Source: Paramacrobiotus metropolitanus (taxonomy: Eukaryota > Tardigrada > Eutardigrada > Parachela > Macrobiotidae). Taken from it: DNA of 64,000 nucleotides. The translations under genes and the position numbers were made by a program. The notes below the pieces were generated by a model that ran no database searches, was not told the origin of the DNA, and worked only from the letters and a program-made list of their open reading frames with translations. Within the stretch, counting starts at the first letter, position 1, and every line of letters begins with the position of its first letter. Location of the stretch: contig NW_026570339.1 of NCBI RefSeq assembly GCF_019649055.1, forward strand, positions 62,001 to 126,000, read 5' to 3'. This document shows positions 49,401-61,116 of the stretch, one piece after another.

Positions 49401-49586
49401 GCGACGACCGCCAGCGGGCAGCGGCCGGGCGGACAGGCCTTCGGCGGCGTCTCCTTATTGGCCGACAAGTTCAAGAAGCGCCCCGTGGAGACCGTCACGC
49501 CCACCAAGGTCATCCCTGTCGGACAGACGATGGCCGGCAGCACGCTGTACGAGACCAAGGTCAAACCCCTGGAGACCGCCGCATAA
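46479..49586 (+). CDS. TMEM179-like four-helix membrane protein
   Basis: Six exons in consistent phase: 46479-46580, 48277-48417, 48667-48722, 48884-49033, 49120-49192 and 49295-49586, giving about 271 residues. Four hydrophobic helices are visible: LVALVVLYVIIVALGVPQAV (exon 1), YVTYMPVIISVILGLILFIY (exons 2-3), VPFVVISLLGLVLTLIGAGI (exon 4) and SYWLAVAAWLLAFIFSILRW (exon 6). The loop GCPLF after helix 1, a Cys before helix 2, YWFCQS after helix 3 and GYDPYYDLLTSE before helix 4 match the TMEM179 family pattern as I recall it. The cytosolic tail is Thr/Lys-rich. TMEM179 function is poorly known. Other small tetraspan families remain possible. Confidence 0.7.
48100..48175. repeat. Dispersed repeat copy (partner near 32815-32890)
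   Basis: A stretch beginning CTCGGCTAATTTAGAT and containing AAATGTTCT-TGTGAT and ATGTTTCCGCTGTC matches, with substitutions, a stretch at 32815-32890. Both copies lie in introns and neither is coding. It is probably an old dispersed element whose limits I cannot define. Confidence 0.45.
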
Positions 49587-49931
49587 GCTGAGCGGAGGGA
49601 CGGGCGGGAAATGCAAAGGGAATGCCGGCCGTTACCTGCCTCCGCGTGATCAAGACGCTTACGCGGCCAGCGAATGATTCCCCTGAATTATATTGTCAAG
49701 CGCACTGCGAACATTAATGCCCACACCGGTGACTGTACAATACTGCACTTGTTCATATACGTAAATGTTAAAACATTAACATTCTTCTCTGTTTTTTTTT
49801 TGTATTATTCTACACTCAGGGTTCCGTTCGACGGCTATTAAATTTTTCCTGATTAGCACGTGAATAATTGTACGTACAAATGGTACAATTCTCTGCAGAT
49901 AACCGATACGAGTATTAAATAAACGAAAGTG

Positions 49932-51409
49932 CTATGCGCCAGGAAAATTCCTGGCGCATAGTCAATTTGCTATGCGCCAGGAAATTTCTCGCAAAATTAA
50001 AATTTGAGTATGTTCAAGTTGTTAATATCACTTTACGAAGTCTAATCATAACCCACACGTCTGATTACGATTACAGCCTGTTTCTTTATCACTGTCACTT
50101 TTTTAACACAGTACCACTGATCAACAGTGCTGGTAGAAGTTTCTATCAACTTTCGCCATACTCAAGGAGCTTCACTGTATTGTATACAGTGAAGGTATTC
50201 TTTATTGTATGTAATACAATGCAGCCCCTATTGAACCGCGTTATATCAGCTTGATGCTGTAGTCCCAGCTGTTATTACAGCACAGTGAGCACACCGTTCT
50301 TTTCGTCAAGACGGCTTTCTCCGGGACGTTTCTGCGCTTTCGCATATCATCGACCTTTTTTTGCGGTAACACACACCGAACTTTTTTGCGGCTCGGGCTT
50401 TGCGTGATTATGGACGCCTCCTTTTTTGGCGGCTTCTTCAACGCTTCCGTTTTCAAGAATTTCGTTTAGTCAGTTTCGAAATGCGGACCCTTCTCATAAT
50501 TGGCGTTTTCGATATTGCGTTTTTTGAAAGGACAAGGTCGACTCAAAACGTTGCTGCAAATATCCCACAATTATTCTAACCAATCCCTTGTTGCGGGACG
50601 GGAAGACACTCATTGTGAATTTAATTTCCTTGACTGCAACGTATCCATGTTTACATCTTAATACAGTCCGTCGGTTTCCATACAAGGGTACATAGTAATT
50701 AATGAGATTTTTGAGTTGGGTGGGGAGCCAAGAAGCTTTTAAAGTCACAAGATGGCATCCGGTGGGATCACAAAGAGGCTGGATAAGGGTTATAGAGGGC
50801 TGGATAAGGGTTTTCGCAAGTCCGATCGTGCTTGTTGAATAACCTGGTACGGTCGGTGGCACTTCACAACACACCCAGGTACTAACATGCCGGTAAGACC
50901 GTTGCTTCTTATTCCTTCGGCTGCCGGGAAATCGTACATGCCCTTCTTTTTTGCTTAATTTGAGAATTCGGCAAAACTGTACAGTGCTGTTTTACTTCCC
51001 AACGCGGCCATAACAACATCAATGCATTCCGCGGGTGCATTTTCAGGTGTGTTCGCCGGCATTATCCTCTCATTTCCGCTTTTATCACGGCAAAAAAACG
51101 CTCGCTTCTGTTTGTCGTGCTGTTCTCGAGCAGACGCAAATGCTTCCTTAGGTGTAACGCCCATCGCCCATCACAAGTATTACTGGTTTCCAGTTCATAA
51201 TTTTACGTAAAAATTGAGTTATTCGAAAGGGTAGTTTGTACCTTTTGTAATGAATCTCATGTATTTTTATGCTGGCTATGCAAAAAGTACTTTCACAAAG
51301 TCACAGTGTTAGGTTATTAATAACTTGGAATGAAAAATTTTTATTTTGGCGGCGAATTTCCGGGCGCATAGCAAAACGACTATGCGCCATGAAATTTCCT
51401 GGCGCATAG
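49932..51409. mobile_element. Transposon-like element with nested-palindrome termini
   Basis: Each end has the same unusual layout. A 30-bp palindrome with CTATGCGCCAGGAA arms comes first, then an 8-base spacer (TCAATTTG on the left; TCGTTTTG when the right end is reversed), then a further CTATGCGCC arm reading inward. The two ends are inverted copies of each other over about 60 bp. AAGTG flanks both sides (49927-49931 and 51410-51414) as a 5-bp target duplication. The interior (minus strand) has interrupted, lysine-rich coding-like frames with a TVCSLCC cysteine cluster (about 50290), but no transposase I can name. It lies between the TMEM179-like and WSB-like genes. Confidence 0.8.
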
Positions 51410-51830
51410 AAGTGACCTTAAATAAAACAAACTCATCGGCAAGAAGAAAATTAAAATAATATTGTATTTTAATGCAGCTGGTCATGGCGTTGTAGGCTAC
51501 TTATACAAACTGAAACAGATAGATAATACAAATATAATTGTGTTGAGTAATACCTACATTAATAAGACTCTGGTTAATAACACCGGATAATTATAACAGA
51601 ACGTGTACTGGACAAGCACAGCAAAAGGAGCGTCATATCACGACGCTGCGCATGCTGCGCAACAGGCCAGCAACAAGTGCAACACGAAACACTGATTCGC
51701 AATTCGGATTATGTAAAGCGACGGTTGGTTATTATTCGGTTAAGAATTAATTCCACCAGGCAATGTCCAACTGTGCGACAACGTAACCTTAATTAACACG
51801 GGATGGAACGGCTGGTGTCTGTCAGTCAGT

Positions 51831-54800
51831 CTATCGACTGCGGGCGTAGAACTGCAGGATCCCGCCCAGGCACCTGTACAGCACACGTGTCAGCCAATTA
51901 ATCACTGATTTTTGTTGTGTTAAACAACTGAATAATTATTAGTTTTATTGTATGCAGTGTCAGCCAGCTCGGCAGCACTTACCCGACGGCCAGCACGCGT
52001 CCGTTGTCGGAGAAGGAGATGCTCTTGGCGTCGGGCACGATCTCCAGGACGGCCTCGGGCGCCGCCGGCTGACTGTCGCCCGCGACGTTCCAGATGCGCA
52101 GCATCCTGTCAACACCAACGCTCTCTTCAAAACAGAACACCAGCAAGGCAAAGCGCTCTCACCCGTCGTTGCAGAGGGAGGCCAGCTGGTTGCCGCGCAG
52201 GTCCATGCGCGTCACCTCGTGCTCGTTGGTCCCGGAGGCGAAGATGCTCGTCGGCGGCGGCTGCATGTGCTCCAGCGCGAACAGCTTCTTCCCATCACTG
52301 ATGTTCCAGCAGATGACGCGCGTGTCGAAGCTGCAGGTGAACAAGCGCCGGCCGTCCTCGTGGAAGCGCACGCCGGTCACGTCGTTCTGGTGGCCCTCCA
52401 GCTGGCGCTCGATCTCGTAGTTCTTCACCTCCCACAGCACCGCCTGCGTAAATAAACAGCACTTGTTGCTCAATTAGAGGCGGAGGATAAGGGAACAGGA
52501 CGCACCATCTTGCCGTCGCCGACGGTGGCGATGCGCTTGGCGTCCGGCGACCAGGACACGTCCTTGACGTGGCGCTTGCCGCTGTCCAGCCGCGGCAGCG
52601 TGCGGAACATGTTCCCGTCGTCCAGCAGGTCCCACAGCTTCACCGAGGTGTCCTTGGACGCCGACAGCAGCACCAGACTGCAAACAAGAAGCGTCGTCAG
52701 CCTTCTTTCCCTGGAAAGACCATTCCGGCACTCACCTGCCGTCGGGCGAGAACTGCAGGTCCGTCACGGCGTCCGTGTGGTCCTTCAGCACCATCATCAT
52801 CTTGCCTGCAACGGGATGACGATTAGGGAATGAAACAGAGGCAGCCCAACGTGAAAGACACAGAAGCGAATACCGGTGGCCACGTCGAAGATCTTGATGT
52901 CGCCGGTGGCCAGGCCGACGGCCAGCAGCATCTGGCCGCGCATCTGCTCCTCGAAGCGGTTGTACTTGACCTCGCCCGAGTGCCACTTCACGTCCGACAC
53001 GCGCGACCCAAAGTACATGCACGTCACGGAGGCGCCGGCGCCGCAGTCCAGCACCGCCACGCGCCCCAGACTCTCCGGGTTCTCGTTCGTCGCCGGTCTA
53101 CACATGTAGCTACTTCATTTCGCCATTTCATCTTGTATTTAAATTCGTGCTAGTTCCACACCATAATACAGCAGTGCAATAATTTGTTGGCTAATAAATT
53201 GTTTCAATGATGTATTAACTTTTACCGGTCGGTGTGGAGGATCTGGGCGACGTTGTGGATGGAGACTAACTCGGTGCCGACGGCCCAGGCGAAGAGGGAG
53301 CCGTCCGGCGACCAGGCGCTGGACATGATCTCCTCGCCGAACTTGGAGCGCCGCGACCGCTCCAGCAGCTCCGACGTGGCCACGCTGCTGACGCGCCGGT
53401 ACACGCTGTCGTCGCTGCGCACCTGCGCCACCATCGTCCACGGGCCCGCCTCCGTCTCTGCGCTCTTACCCGCTGCAACACCATACACACCATTCACACC
53501 ATTCACAATCAGGCGTCGCCATTTTCACGCCAAGATATCTCTACAGATACGCACCCGCCGTTTCCACCACGCGTTCACAAATCTCCAGTATTACTAGCAA
53601 GTTAGCAACTGACTACTACCCTAGTCTACTTGTAACATGAACATCCATATATAGATATCAGCACTTACTCGTATAATACATAAATAATTTTAACAATAGC
53701 AGAAATATTATCAATCAGAAATGTGTGAATATTTAATAAAAAATTCGATAATAATACAAATACTTACATTCATGTATATTATATGTAATTTATAAAATAA
53801 TTTTAATACCAACACATTCATGCATACCAATCGTCAGTGTCAACACGCTCACACAGTCGACAATTAATTACTTACTACATTTGCTATAAATTCTTAATGA
53901 AAATTCTGCCGCAATATGGGATGTAAGGAATAGCGCAAGATATTGCGGATAAATCAGACAATTCTTGGGCTTTATCTGAGGTCAGCGACTCAGCCTTTAT
54001 GCATTTTACGAAGAGGCAGAAAGCTTTATCTGCATGTGTTCGGTGACAGACTGATAGTAGAAATTATATCGTAAAACATCAATATTTTGATTTCGATGCA
54101 CTTGCGAAAAATAGAAGAAAATGCCGTGAAATAGCAGTGCAAACGTGGCCTGTCGTTAACTTCCGGTGACGGGCAGTAAAATACTAAAATACGAAGGCCA
54201 CAGCGAGCGATCTGACACTTTCACCCCGGCCTTACGTAACATCCGATTCCGCAGTCCGCGCCGACCGTTTTCTCTCGTTGTTAAGCGTAAGAAGCGCGCA
54301 CATTTTTCACAGGTTTTCAAGAAACAGCCAGCAGCGGCGCTACATGTACAGATACAGCGGATTAGTCACCGCGCCGCTGCAAGCCTGCAACCTTGACATT
54401 ATCGCCCGCAATAATCAACGCAACACTGCTCGCACAAAATCAGCTGGCCGCGCTTCAACTAATTTCCGGCTACTGCAATGCAAGTATAAGCCAGGTTTCC
54501 TCGTGTCGGCACCGCTGCACTCTTCACAAAAATTTTTCAACCGAAATTCTCACTCTTTTATCTTCACTCATTTGACTATTTCTTAACGCAGCAGTAAAAG
54601 TAATAAAATCTTTAAAATTAATACCAAATAATTTCAATTAAAATGTTCTTAATGACCGTTCTTAATGATGTTGGATATTAAATTAACCATTTACAGAACA
54701 ATTTTAATCGCCAAAATAATTTTATTTTCACAATAATCCAGCATCTCACGTTTTCTACAAACGCGCGGTTTTACTGGATCTTCAGTAAATAATTTTTGCA

Positions 54801-55016
54801 CAACGAGCGGGAGAAACCCAAAGTCGCCAATACGAAAAAACACAACTCACAATCCGCAATCGCTGGTCAACTGCAACCGTGTAGTACTTTCTGCTGCACT
54901 TTTCTCGAAACACTTGCGTCTAAGCGCCCACATCTCTAGTAACTCTATAACCCTTTCCTCATAAATTTCTAACCGTAAATTGCATCCCTAACGGTACGAA
55001 CTTGGTACTTACCCAT
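51831..55016 (-). CDS. WSB1/WSB2: WSB1/WSB2-like WD40 protein without a SOCS box
   Basis: Eight exons: 55016-55013 (ATGG only), 53472-53226, 53097-52874, 52805-52736, 52677-52506, 52443-52163, 52105-51983 and 51873-51831. Phases agree throughout. The WD blades follow the WSB order: MSSAWSPDGSLFAWAVG, then WHSGEVKYNRFEEQ and GLATGDIKIFDVATG, LLSASKDTSVKLWDLLDDGN, WSPDAKRIATVGDGKM, GHQNDVTGVRFHEDGRRLFT, then the diagnostic HMQPPPTSIFASGTNEHEV and LRIWNV. Vertebrate WSB proteins recruit Elongin B/C-Cullin 5 through a C-terminal SOCS box. Here the protein ends with GGILQFYARSR and a stop, exactly after the last blade, so no SOCS box is encoded. The first intron is 1.5 kb. Confidence 0.88.
53600..55012. 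other. First intron of the WSB-like gene
   Basis: AT-rich sequence of 1.5 kb between the four-base coding part of exon 1 and exon 2. No repeats or hidden genes are recognised. Confidence 0.6.
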
Positions 55017-55881
55017 TGTTTCGTCGAAGTGCGCAAATCACAGAAAAATCAAGGCGCAAGCGATCGTTGCACAGGCAGCGCTACACTAATCCGGGTAATC
55101 GCTACAGGGAGCAGTAGAGATGCGCACAGACAGGATTCAAGATTCTGGAGCTGACCGAGATTACAGTCCGCCGTCTTCCCTGCTAACCACTGGCTGGAAC
55201 TTTGCAACCTGGCAAAAACAGCAGAGACACTGGAATGAGAAATAAAGATCGTTGCTGCACGTGATAGAGGCAGTCAGGTGAGGCGCGAGTAGCGTTCCAA
55301 AACTGCGGGCCTGCCAGCAGCGATCGACAACTTTCACTTGCAACTGCAGCCAGCAGCAGCTGCGATGATTGTTCTACCAGAAATCAACGAGCGCCGTATT
55401 ACTGGCGCAACCGCAACTGCAGTTTAAAACACAGGCCGGGTCAATGTCTGTATGTACGCTGCACTCCACAGGCGCTGTCTTGCATTGCGGAGCGATAAAG
55501 AATTCGTACAGCGATACGCTTATCTGATCGCCAAGGCGCACAGTACACGCTGCCAGCGCCACCCGGAACTCGGCCAAAAACCATTCAGCCGACGTACGAA
55601 TCGGCTCTACCGGGTGCAGCACGTACGTACCGGTGTGTACGTGCTGGCTAATGGCCAGCTGAGCGTGTCAGTTGTAAAGCCGTGTCGTGTATTCAATTAT
55701 TAATGACAGCGCCGCAGGCGCACGTTTTACTAGATCCATTTTCCATTCTCAGTTTCTCATTACTCCAGAAACAGAAAGCATGCTTTCACTAGTTACAGAA
55801 AACAGCCCACATTCAACAGGTAACTGCGTCGGCGTATCAGTATCAACATTCCAACAAAATCAATCAAGCGGCTCAGACACT

Positions 55882-57022
55882 CTATCTTCTGTCGAAGGCC
55901 ACCCTTCGGCGGGCGGTGGGTCGGAATTTGACTTCCGTCACGCCGGTGTCGATCAGTTCCGTCGCTCCGTAATCCGGTCGGCGTCGCTTGGTGGTGGTTG
56001 TCGTCGTGGTGGTGGTGGTGGTCTTGGGCGCCGGTTTGTAGCTGGGCGCCTCGGTGTCCTCTTCCTCCTTGAGCTCCGTCGAGTCCTGGGGGTAGGGCGC
56101 CGGCGTCCGGGCCCGCGGGGCGGTGGTGGCCGGGGCCGGGGTAGCTTTGGTGGTGACCCGTGGCTGATAAGGGGACTCGGTCTCCTCCGTCGTCTCCTCA
56201 ACGGGCGCCGGGGTGGTGCGGGCCCGCGGGGACGTCACCACCGGCGCGGGAGTGATGACCTTTGGCTTCTCCGTGGTCTCCTCGGTGCTCTCCTCGGGGT
56301 ACGACCGTGGCGTGGTATTCACCCGCTTCTGCGTCGTGGTGGTGGTGGTCCGGCGCGGCCCGTAGCTCTCCTCGTCGTCGTCGGTCTGGGCCTTGGGAGC
56401 GGGCGCGGGGCGGTAGTGGGTCTCCTCCTCGACGGTCTTGGTCAGCAGGACGACGTCGGACTTGGTCGGAGCGCCGTCAGCCGGCTCGATGTTGTTGCAG
56501 GCGTCGCCGCGGCACTGGTAGAAGGCCACGCCCACGTCCATCAGCGGCTCCGCCGACATAATGTCGCATTCGGAGCGGCCAAAGCCCCAACTGGAGACAC
56601 TCCCTGAGCAGCCCCGGTTGACGTTGACCTTTCCTGCATCCATCAGTTAATGAAGTGCGCGTTACGTTAATTAAAAACGCAGAAGCAGTGCACTCACCGT
56701 TCTTGAGGAAGACGAGGGCGTTACACCACGTGGCATCGTTGGGACACGTGATGATCTGCGCTTCCGACACCTTCCGGCAGAACTTCCCGGCGGCCTCGTT
56801 GGACAGACAGGAGAAGCATTGGATAGCCTGGCTGACTGTTTAAACATGGACCAGTCAATAAATATCCACACAAATGTCGATCTTCACACACAATACACAT
56901 ATACATATGCATAAGCCATATATCAAAGTTATATATAAAGGTCACCGTTATATATACGAAAATGTGCGCTCACCTTGGATTAATACTGATAGGAGCAGCG
57001 GCGAATAGACGAGATACTGCAT
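55882..57022 (-). CDS. Secreted Ly6/three-finger protein with mucin-like Thr-rich tail
   Basis: Three exons joined by phase 1 introns (57022-56974, 56835-56698, 56633-55882). Exon 1 is a signal peptide (MQYLVYSPLLLSVLIQ). The Ly6/uPAR fold follows: IQCFSCLSNEAAGKFC, CPNDATWCN, VNRGCSG, SEC and FYQCRGDACNNIEP. Nine cysteines are present where ten are usual. The tail of about 180 residues is rich in Thr, Pro and Glu (likely O-glycosylated) and ends in a poly-Thr run followed by KRRRPDYGATELIDTGVTE and AFDRR. That ending is shared with the unrelated protein at 61117-62786. No GPI-type hydrophobic end is present, so it is probably secreted. It faces the Ly6 gene at 59225. Confidence 0.85.
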
Positions 57023-59224
57023 CTTCGAATGAGATTAATACTGCGCCACGAAAATAATCCGACCCAATTTTGTATGAACAAGCTCGACGCTTCACATGCG
57101 AATGAAAAATAAGAATAATAAAATAATAAAGCAATTGTCGATCAGAATTGTTGTGCGCGGCGCGAAGAACAGAATGGCGGCAATGGAGCGTAAAAACGAT
57201 AAGAAGTGCGGAGCTGGTAGAATAATAAAATAATTGGACGAGTGAATGCTGTTTGCAATCTCAACGGAGAAGGAAAGTGTCGGTTAGTAATAGTACAGTA
57301 AACATGTCCATCGCCAGCGATGGCTCCGATTGATTCTCAGCTCTTCCGTTCTATTCTCTTTTCGTGGCCGGCGCGAAATGCTGCTCTTTGTAGGTTGATT
57401 GCAATTATGCGCTGATTGTATTGTGCAGAAATACTGGTTAGAAGAAATATTTTGGTGTTGTCGCGCTCGCTCCGTCGGCAATTTGCGGTCACGACACAAA
57501 TAGTTTCTTGATAAATCGGCCGGTACATATATTGTATCTGTATATATGTATAACGGCAATTGGCCAGTGGTGAGTAAGCACGGCGTACAGCTGTCGACTG
57601 GCCGTAAATGGGACAAAAGACGACAATTGCCGCCCGCGGATCGCATTGCTGCCGCTCGCCGTGCAGTCGTGTAGCATGGCCGTCGCAGTCGTGCGGATCC
57701 ACTTGACTGCGCCATCGGGAGCAGAGCTGGTCGCGGCAAATGAGGATTAAGCAGATGAGCGAACACAGCACGTGCCTCAGCGTATCTGTACAGACGGTAC
57801 GTTGCCTAACGTACAGATATAGCGCCGGCGCGCGGCGGGGCTGGTAATGCCCACAAGTACTTCCGGCGCGGATGCTGCTTTCTCTTATTAGACTGTGTTA
57901 TCTATCATATTGTACGTACGTACTACGTACAAGTATAACCGGCTTTAATCCGTAGAGCAGTAGGTAAGCAATGCCAGCACCAGGAAAGATTTTCCGCCCG
58001 ATACACAGTACGGACCGTCTACGAGGTCACTGACAATTTCGCTTTTGCACGCGCCGTTCCCGTATGCACACTTTCTGTTGCTGTTTCCTTTGTCGTTCTA
58101 CAATCAAAATGGTGCTATATTTCGGCATGAAAATCGTTTTTGGGGCACACCATCCGCTTGCTGAGATGCACAGTCGTGCGCCGAAAGTCGGCCGGTCCTG
58201 TAGAAACCCGCATCCGTGGGTCGGTCAGGTTCGCGGGGCCGTGCCAGCCAGGTGTACCAGATGGCGGATGCGGCTTTAACAGTGCATTTCCGCTAGCTCC
58301 GTGATCGTCTCATCAGGGCGTGAATGTGACCGTGTGGGCATGTAATCAACACCTATCACTCTGGTCGATCGCATAATATTATACAGCATCAGTTATACCG
58401 CTATACATATGCGTAAACGTCATCCATATTAACATTGCCCCGGTCCGGAGCCACTGCCGTGACCTTTGGAACCGGCTAGCTGGACTGTTCTCCTCGGCGA
58501 CTGTGAGCTGTCTGGCCGACTGGTCTTGCAAACGATGGCCATTTCCGTTCGCGCCGAATGCAGTGCTGTACCGGCCACGGAAACAACAGAAAGGTCACAG
58601 CTGGCGACCAGAACGCCAGTGCAGCGGAGCAGCGTTTGAGCAGAGCGCCGGTAGGCTCGGTTCGGCTGTGCAGCGGATATGGCAGCCGCCGGGGGCTGAC
58701 GTCCAAACCAGCATCCGCCAGCCATACAGATATACGTACATTCTATGATCTCTGATCTGTACGTACACATGAAAGGCAAACTAACGAGCAACGCTGCATT
58801 CGCAATTCGAGTCAGCAGTAACTGCTTCTGATCTTCATGGCAAGTGTCCGCGAGGCATCCCCGCTGCATTCCGTCTTCTACTCGGCGAATTTCACGTTGT
58901 TGAAGGCAAAGACGGTGCAACGTGCTGCAGCGGTACAACCTGTACAAGTACACGTTGCCGATAGAGCGAGTTGGCACACGCGCTGGCGCGGCTTCTCTAT
59001 GTTGCCGATGTGCATGTTGACAAGCTAATGCTTCTCAAGTGCAGTAGCCGGATATATGTAATTATTCATTCTTGGTATAGTAGGCAGAACATATATGTAC
59101 ATAATCGTATAGTACGTCAGCGCATCTGCATCGGATTCATTACGATCCCATCCGCGTCCTTCGACCTGCACTCCTCTTTTCCTGGCGCACTAGCCTTGCC
59201 TTCGAATTCGTCCAACGCCCCACA
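57023..59224. promoter_or_regulatory. Shared region between two divergent Ly6 genes
   Basis: This 2.2-kb interval separates the start codons of two head-to-head Ly6 genes and must hold the promoters of both. I cannot point to a clear TATA box or operator. Open frames here are short and not protein-like. Confidence 0.4.
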
Positions 59225-60683
59225 ATGTACTCCGCACGGAGTCTCGCCTGCGCACTGCTCGTCAGCTGCATAGGTAAGTACTTGTACTTGTGCTGCACGG
59301 TCACTTTAAATATTTATATACAGTTCATTTCCCATACCATCTATACTTCATATCCAATATAACTATATACATTGGTGTGAAAATTTTTACTGCTTTTTAT
59401 TTATGTTTGCTTAGCGACATAACAGTCAGTCATTCCACTACGGTCAGTATTGCACAATCAAGAATTAAAAACACAACCAAAATCATTTATGCGCGCAACA
59501 TCCGAGCGGGGAGATCTGCACAGACGGATGTGCGGCTCAATTCAATAACGGGCAAGGCACGAGTCAACCAAAACTCGCTAGCGCTCCCTAGCCTCGGACA
59601 TTTCTTCACCAATATTTATTATGAAAATTAGCGATATTTATTGTCAAATCAGTTCTAACATTAATTTTCTGATGGTAGCTGTGAAATTTCCAACGAAACG
59701 TCAAGGAAGAAACTCCTGTCTTACGTGCCTTTTATTGCAAAATATCTAGTTCGAAGAATAACCTGAACTTCGGAGCTCCATCGACGCTTAAAATTGTGCT
59801 GTCCATTTTAATTCGCCGTAATAATATTACCTCAGTAAGCGGAAGTCGCGCTCACTTGCACGCTGTTCACTGTCACGTATATGTGTATTGTACAGGGAAT
59901 ATTAGCGCGTATATACAGTAAAACTGATACGCGGTATCAGTAATTGCAATTTCTAATGGTTTGTCTGTTTTGCGCAGTGACGTGCGTGTTGATGCGGCAC
60001 GCGGCCGGTCTGCGGTGCTTCGTGTGCCTGCCGAACGTCTCCACCGGGCAGGACTGCCGCCAGATCAAGGACGCCCAGCCCAGCAACTGCTCCGACGACT
60101 CCAAGCACTGCGTCGCCGTCGTCCTCGGCAACGCCAAAGGTCAGGTCACTTAACTGCCTGCGCGGAATCACGCTTAACCGAACGAAGGCTCCATAATTAT
60201 TGTGCAAGTAACCGGCATATTTGCAAGCTGACTGCATGCGTTTGTGTATTGCAGGCGACATCACGGTGTACCGCGGTTGCGGCGGTCACGTGCAGGACTT
60301 TAATCTCGGCATCAACGAGTGCGCCATGCTCGACACCTGGTCGGACGATCTGCCCGCCGGTAACTAATTCAACAATTAATTCTACCTTGAGAAATCCTGT
60401 ACTGTATCTACGTACTTCTGTTACTGTAATTAGTGTAATATAGATATGATAACGCTAACACAATTATCTCCGCCGAATGTACGTATGGCTTCATGAAAAA
60501 ACATATGCGAGTCGTGGAGGTAATAAAAATAGACAATTCAGAAATGATTTCCGAATTAACTGCTTTGCAGCCTACTACAAGTGCAAGACGGACGCCTGCA
60601 ACAACATCGAGCCCATCACCAGCGAGGTCACCGAAGTGGTCAAGCTGCCCGCGCAGCCCGTCGCCGCCAACACGCCCAAGTAA
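59225..60683 (+). CDS. Secreted Ly6/three-finger protein
   Basis: Four exons with phase 1 introns: 59225-59273, 59978-60139, 60255-60359 and 60571-60683, giving about 142 residues. A signal peptide spans exons 1-2 (SLACALLVSCIVTCVL). The three-finger core reads LRCFVCLPNVSTGQDC, SNCSDDSKHC, VYRGCGG, INEC and AYYKCKTDACNNIEP. The ending ACNNIEP is identical to that of the neighbour at 55882-57022, and cysteine spacing is parallel, including the same missing tenth cysteine. The protein ends with TSEVTEVVKLPAQP and lacks both the Thr-rich tail and a GPI signal. The pair arose by an inverted duplication. Ly6 proteins bind extracellular partners such as receptors; the target here is unknown. Confidence 0.87.
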
Positions 60684-61031
60684 AACCGGCTCCGCTAATG
60701 TCCGCGGTGACCTTTACATTTAGCTCCATGTTCTGTTTGATTCATGCGAGTTACTGCGATCCGCTGCTGCGGAATGTTGTTATTAATGTAGCAGTTGTGC
60801 CAAGCTCATATAAGCGTTATATAAACAATTTATTTGGCAACATCACAACGATTTTGTTAATAATTTTCATAATACGCCATGCTGGCCGACAGCAGCCCAT
60901 CAAGAGCAATCACAAGCAAAAACTCAATACCGTCCGTTACGTCAACAGCATCGTCCAGTGACCAGCAAGCTGTCAAAATACTAATTAGCAGCCGTTTCTT
61001 GCGCAGTCAAGCGTTATACAAAACCAGAAAA

Positions 61032-61060
61032 AGCCGGCCGACCGGCACGGAAGGCCGGCT
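61032..61060. other. GC-rich stem-loop between convergent genes
   Basis: AGCCGGCC pairs perfectly with GGCCGGCT across a 13-base loop, in the 434-bp gap between the stop codons of the convergent genes at 59225-60683 and 61117-62786. It would lie in the 3' untranslated region of one or both. Confidence 0.4.
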
Positions 61061-61116
61061 CATATACTCATAAAAACAGGGAGAAAAGGAACGCAGGTCG
61101 TGAGAGTATCAAACGC

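Noticed and set aside
49938-51210. Naming the interior of the 49.9-51.4 kb element as a MULE or FLYWCH-type transposase
   Set aside because: Only a lysine-rich stretch and a small cysteine cluster are visible; no catalytic triad or zinc-finger spacing could be confirmed.
55687-56607. 306-codon plus-strand frame (Gly/Arg-rich)
   Set aside because: Antisense shadow of the Thr/Pro/Glu-rich exon of the Ly6 gene. The minus strand has a signal peptide, splice sites and the Ly6 cysteines.
57284-57771. Minus-strand frames of 144-160 codons upstream of the Ly6 gene
   Set aside because: Overlapping frames of similar length in two registers, with no protein-like conservation or splice context; likely chance in the divergent promoter region.
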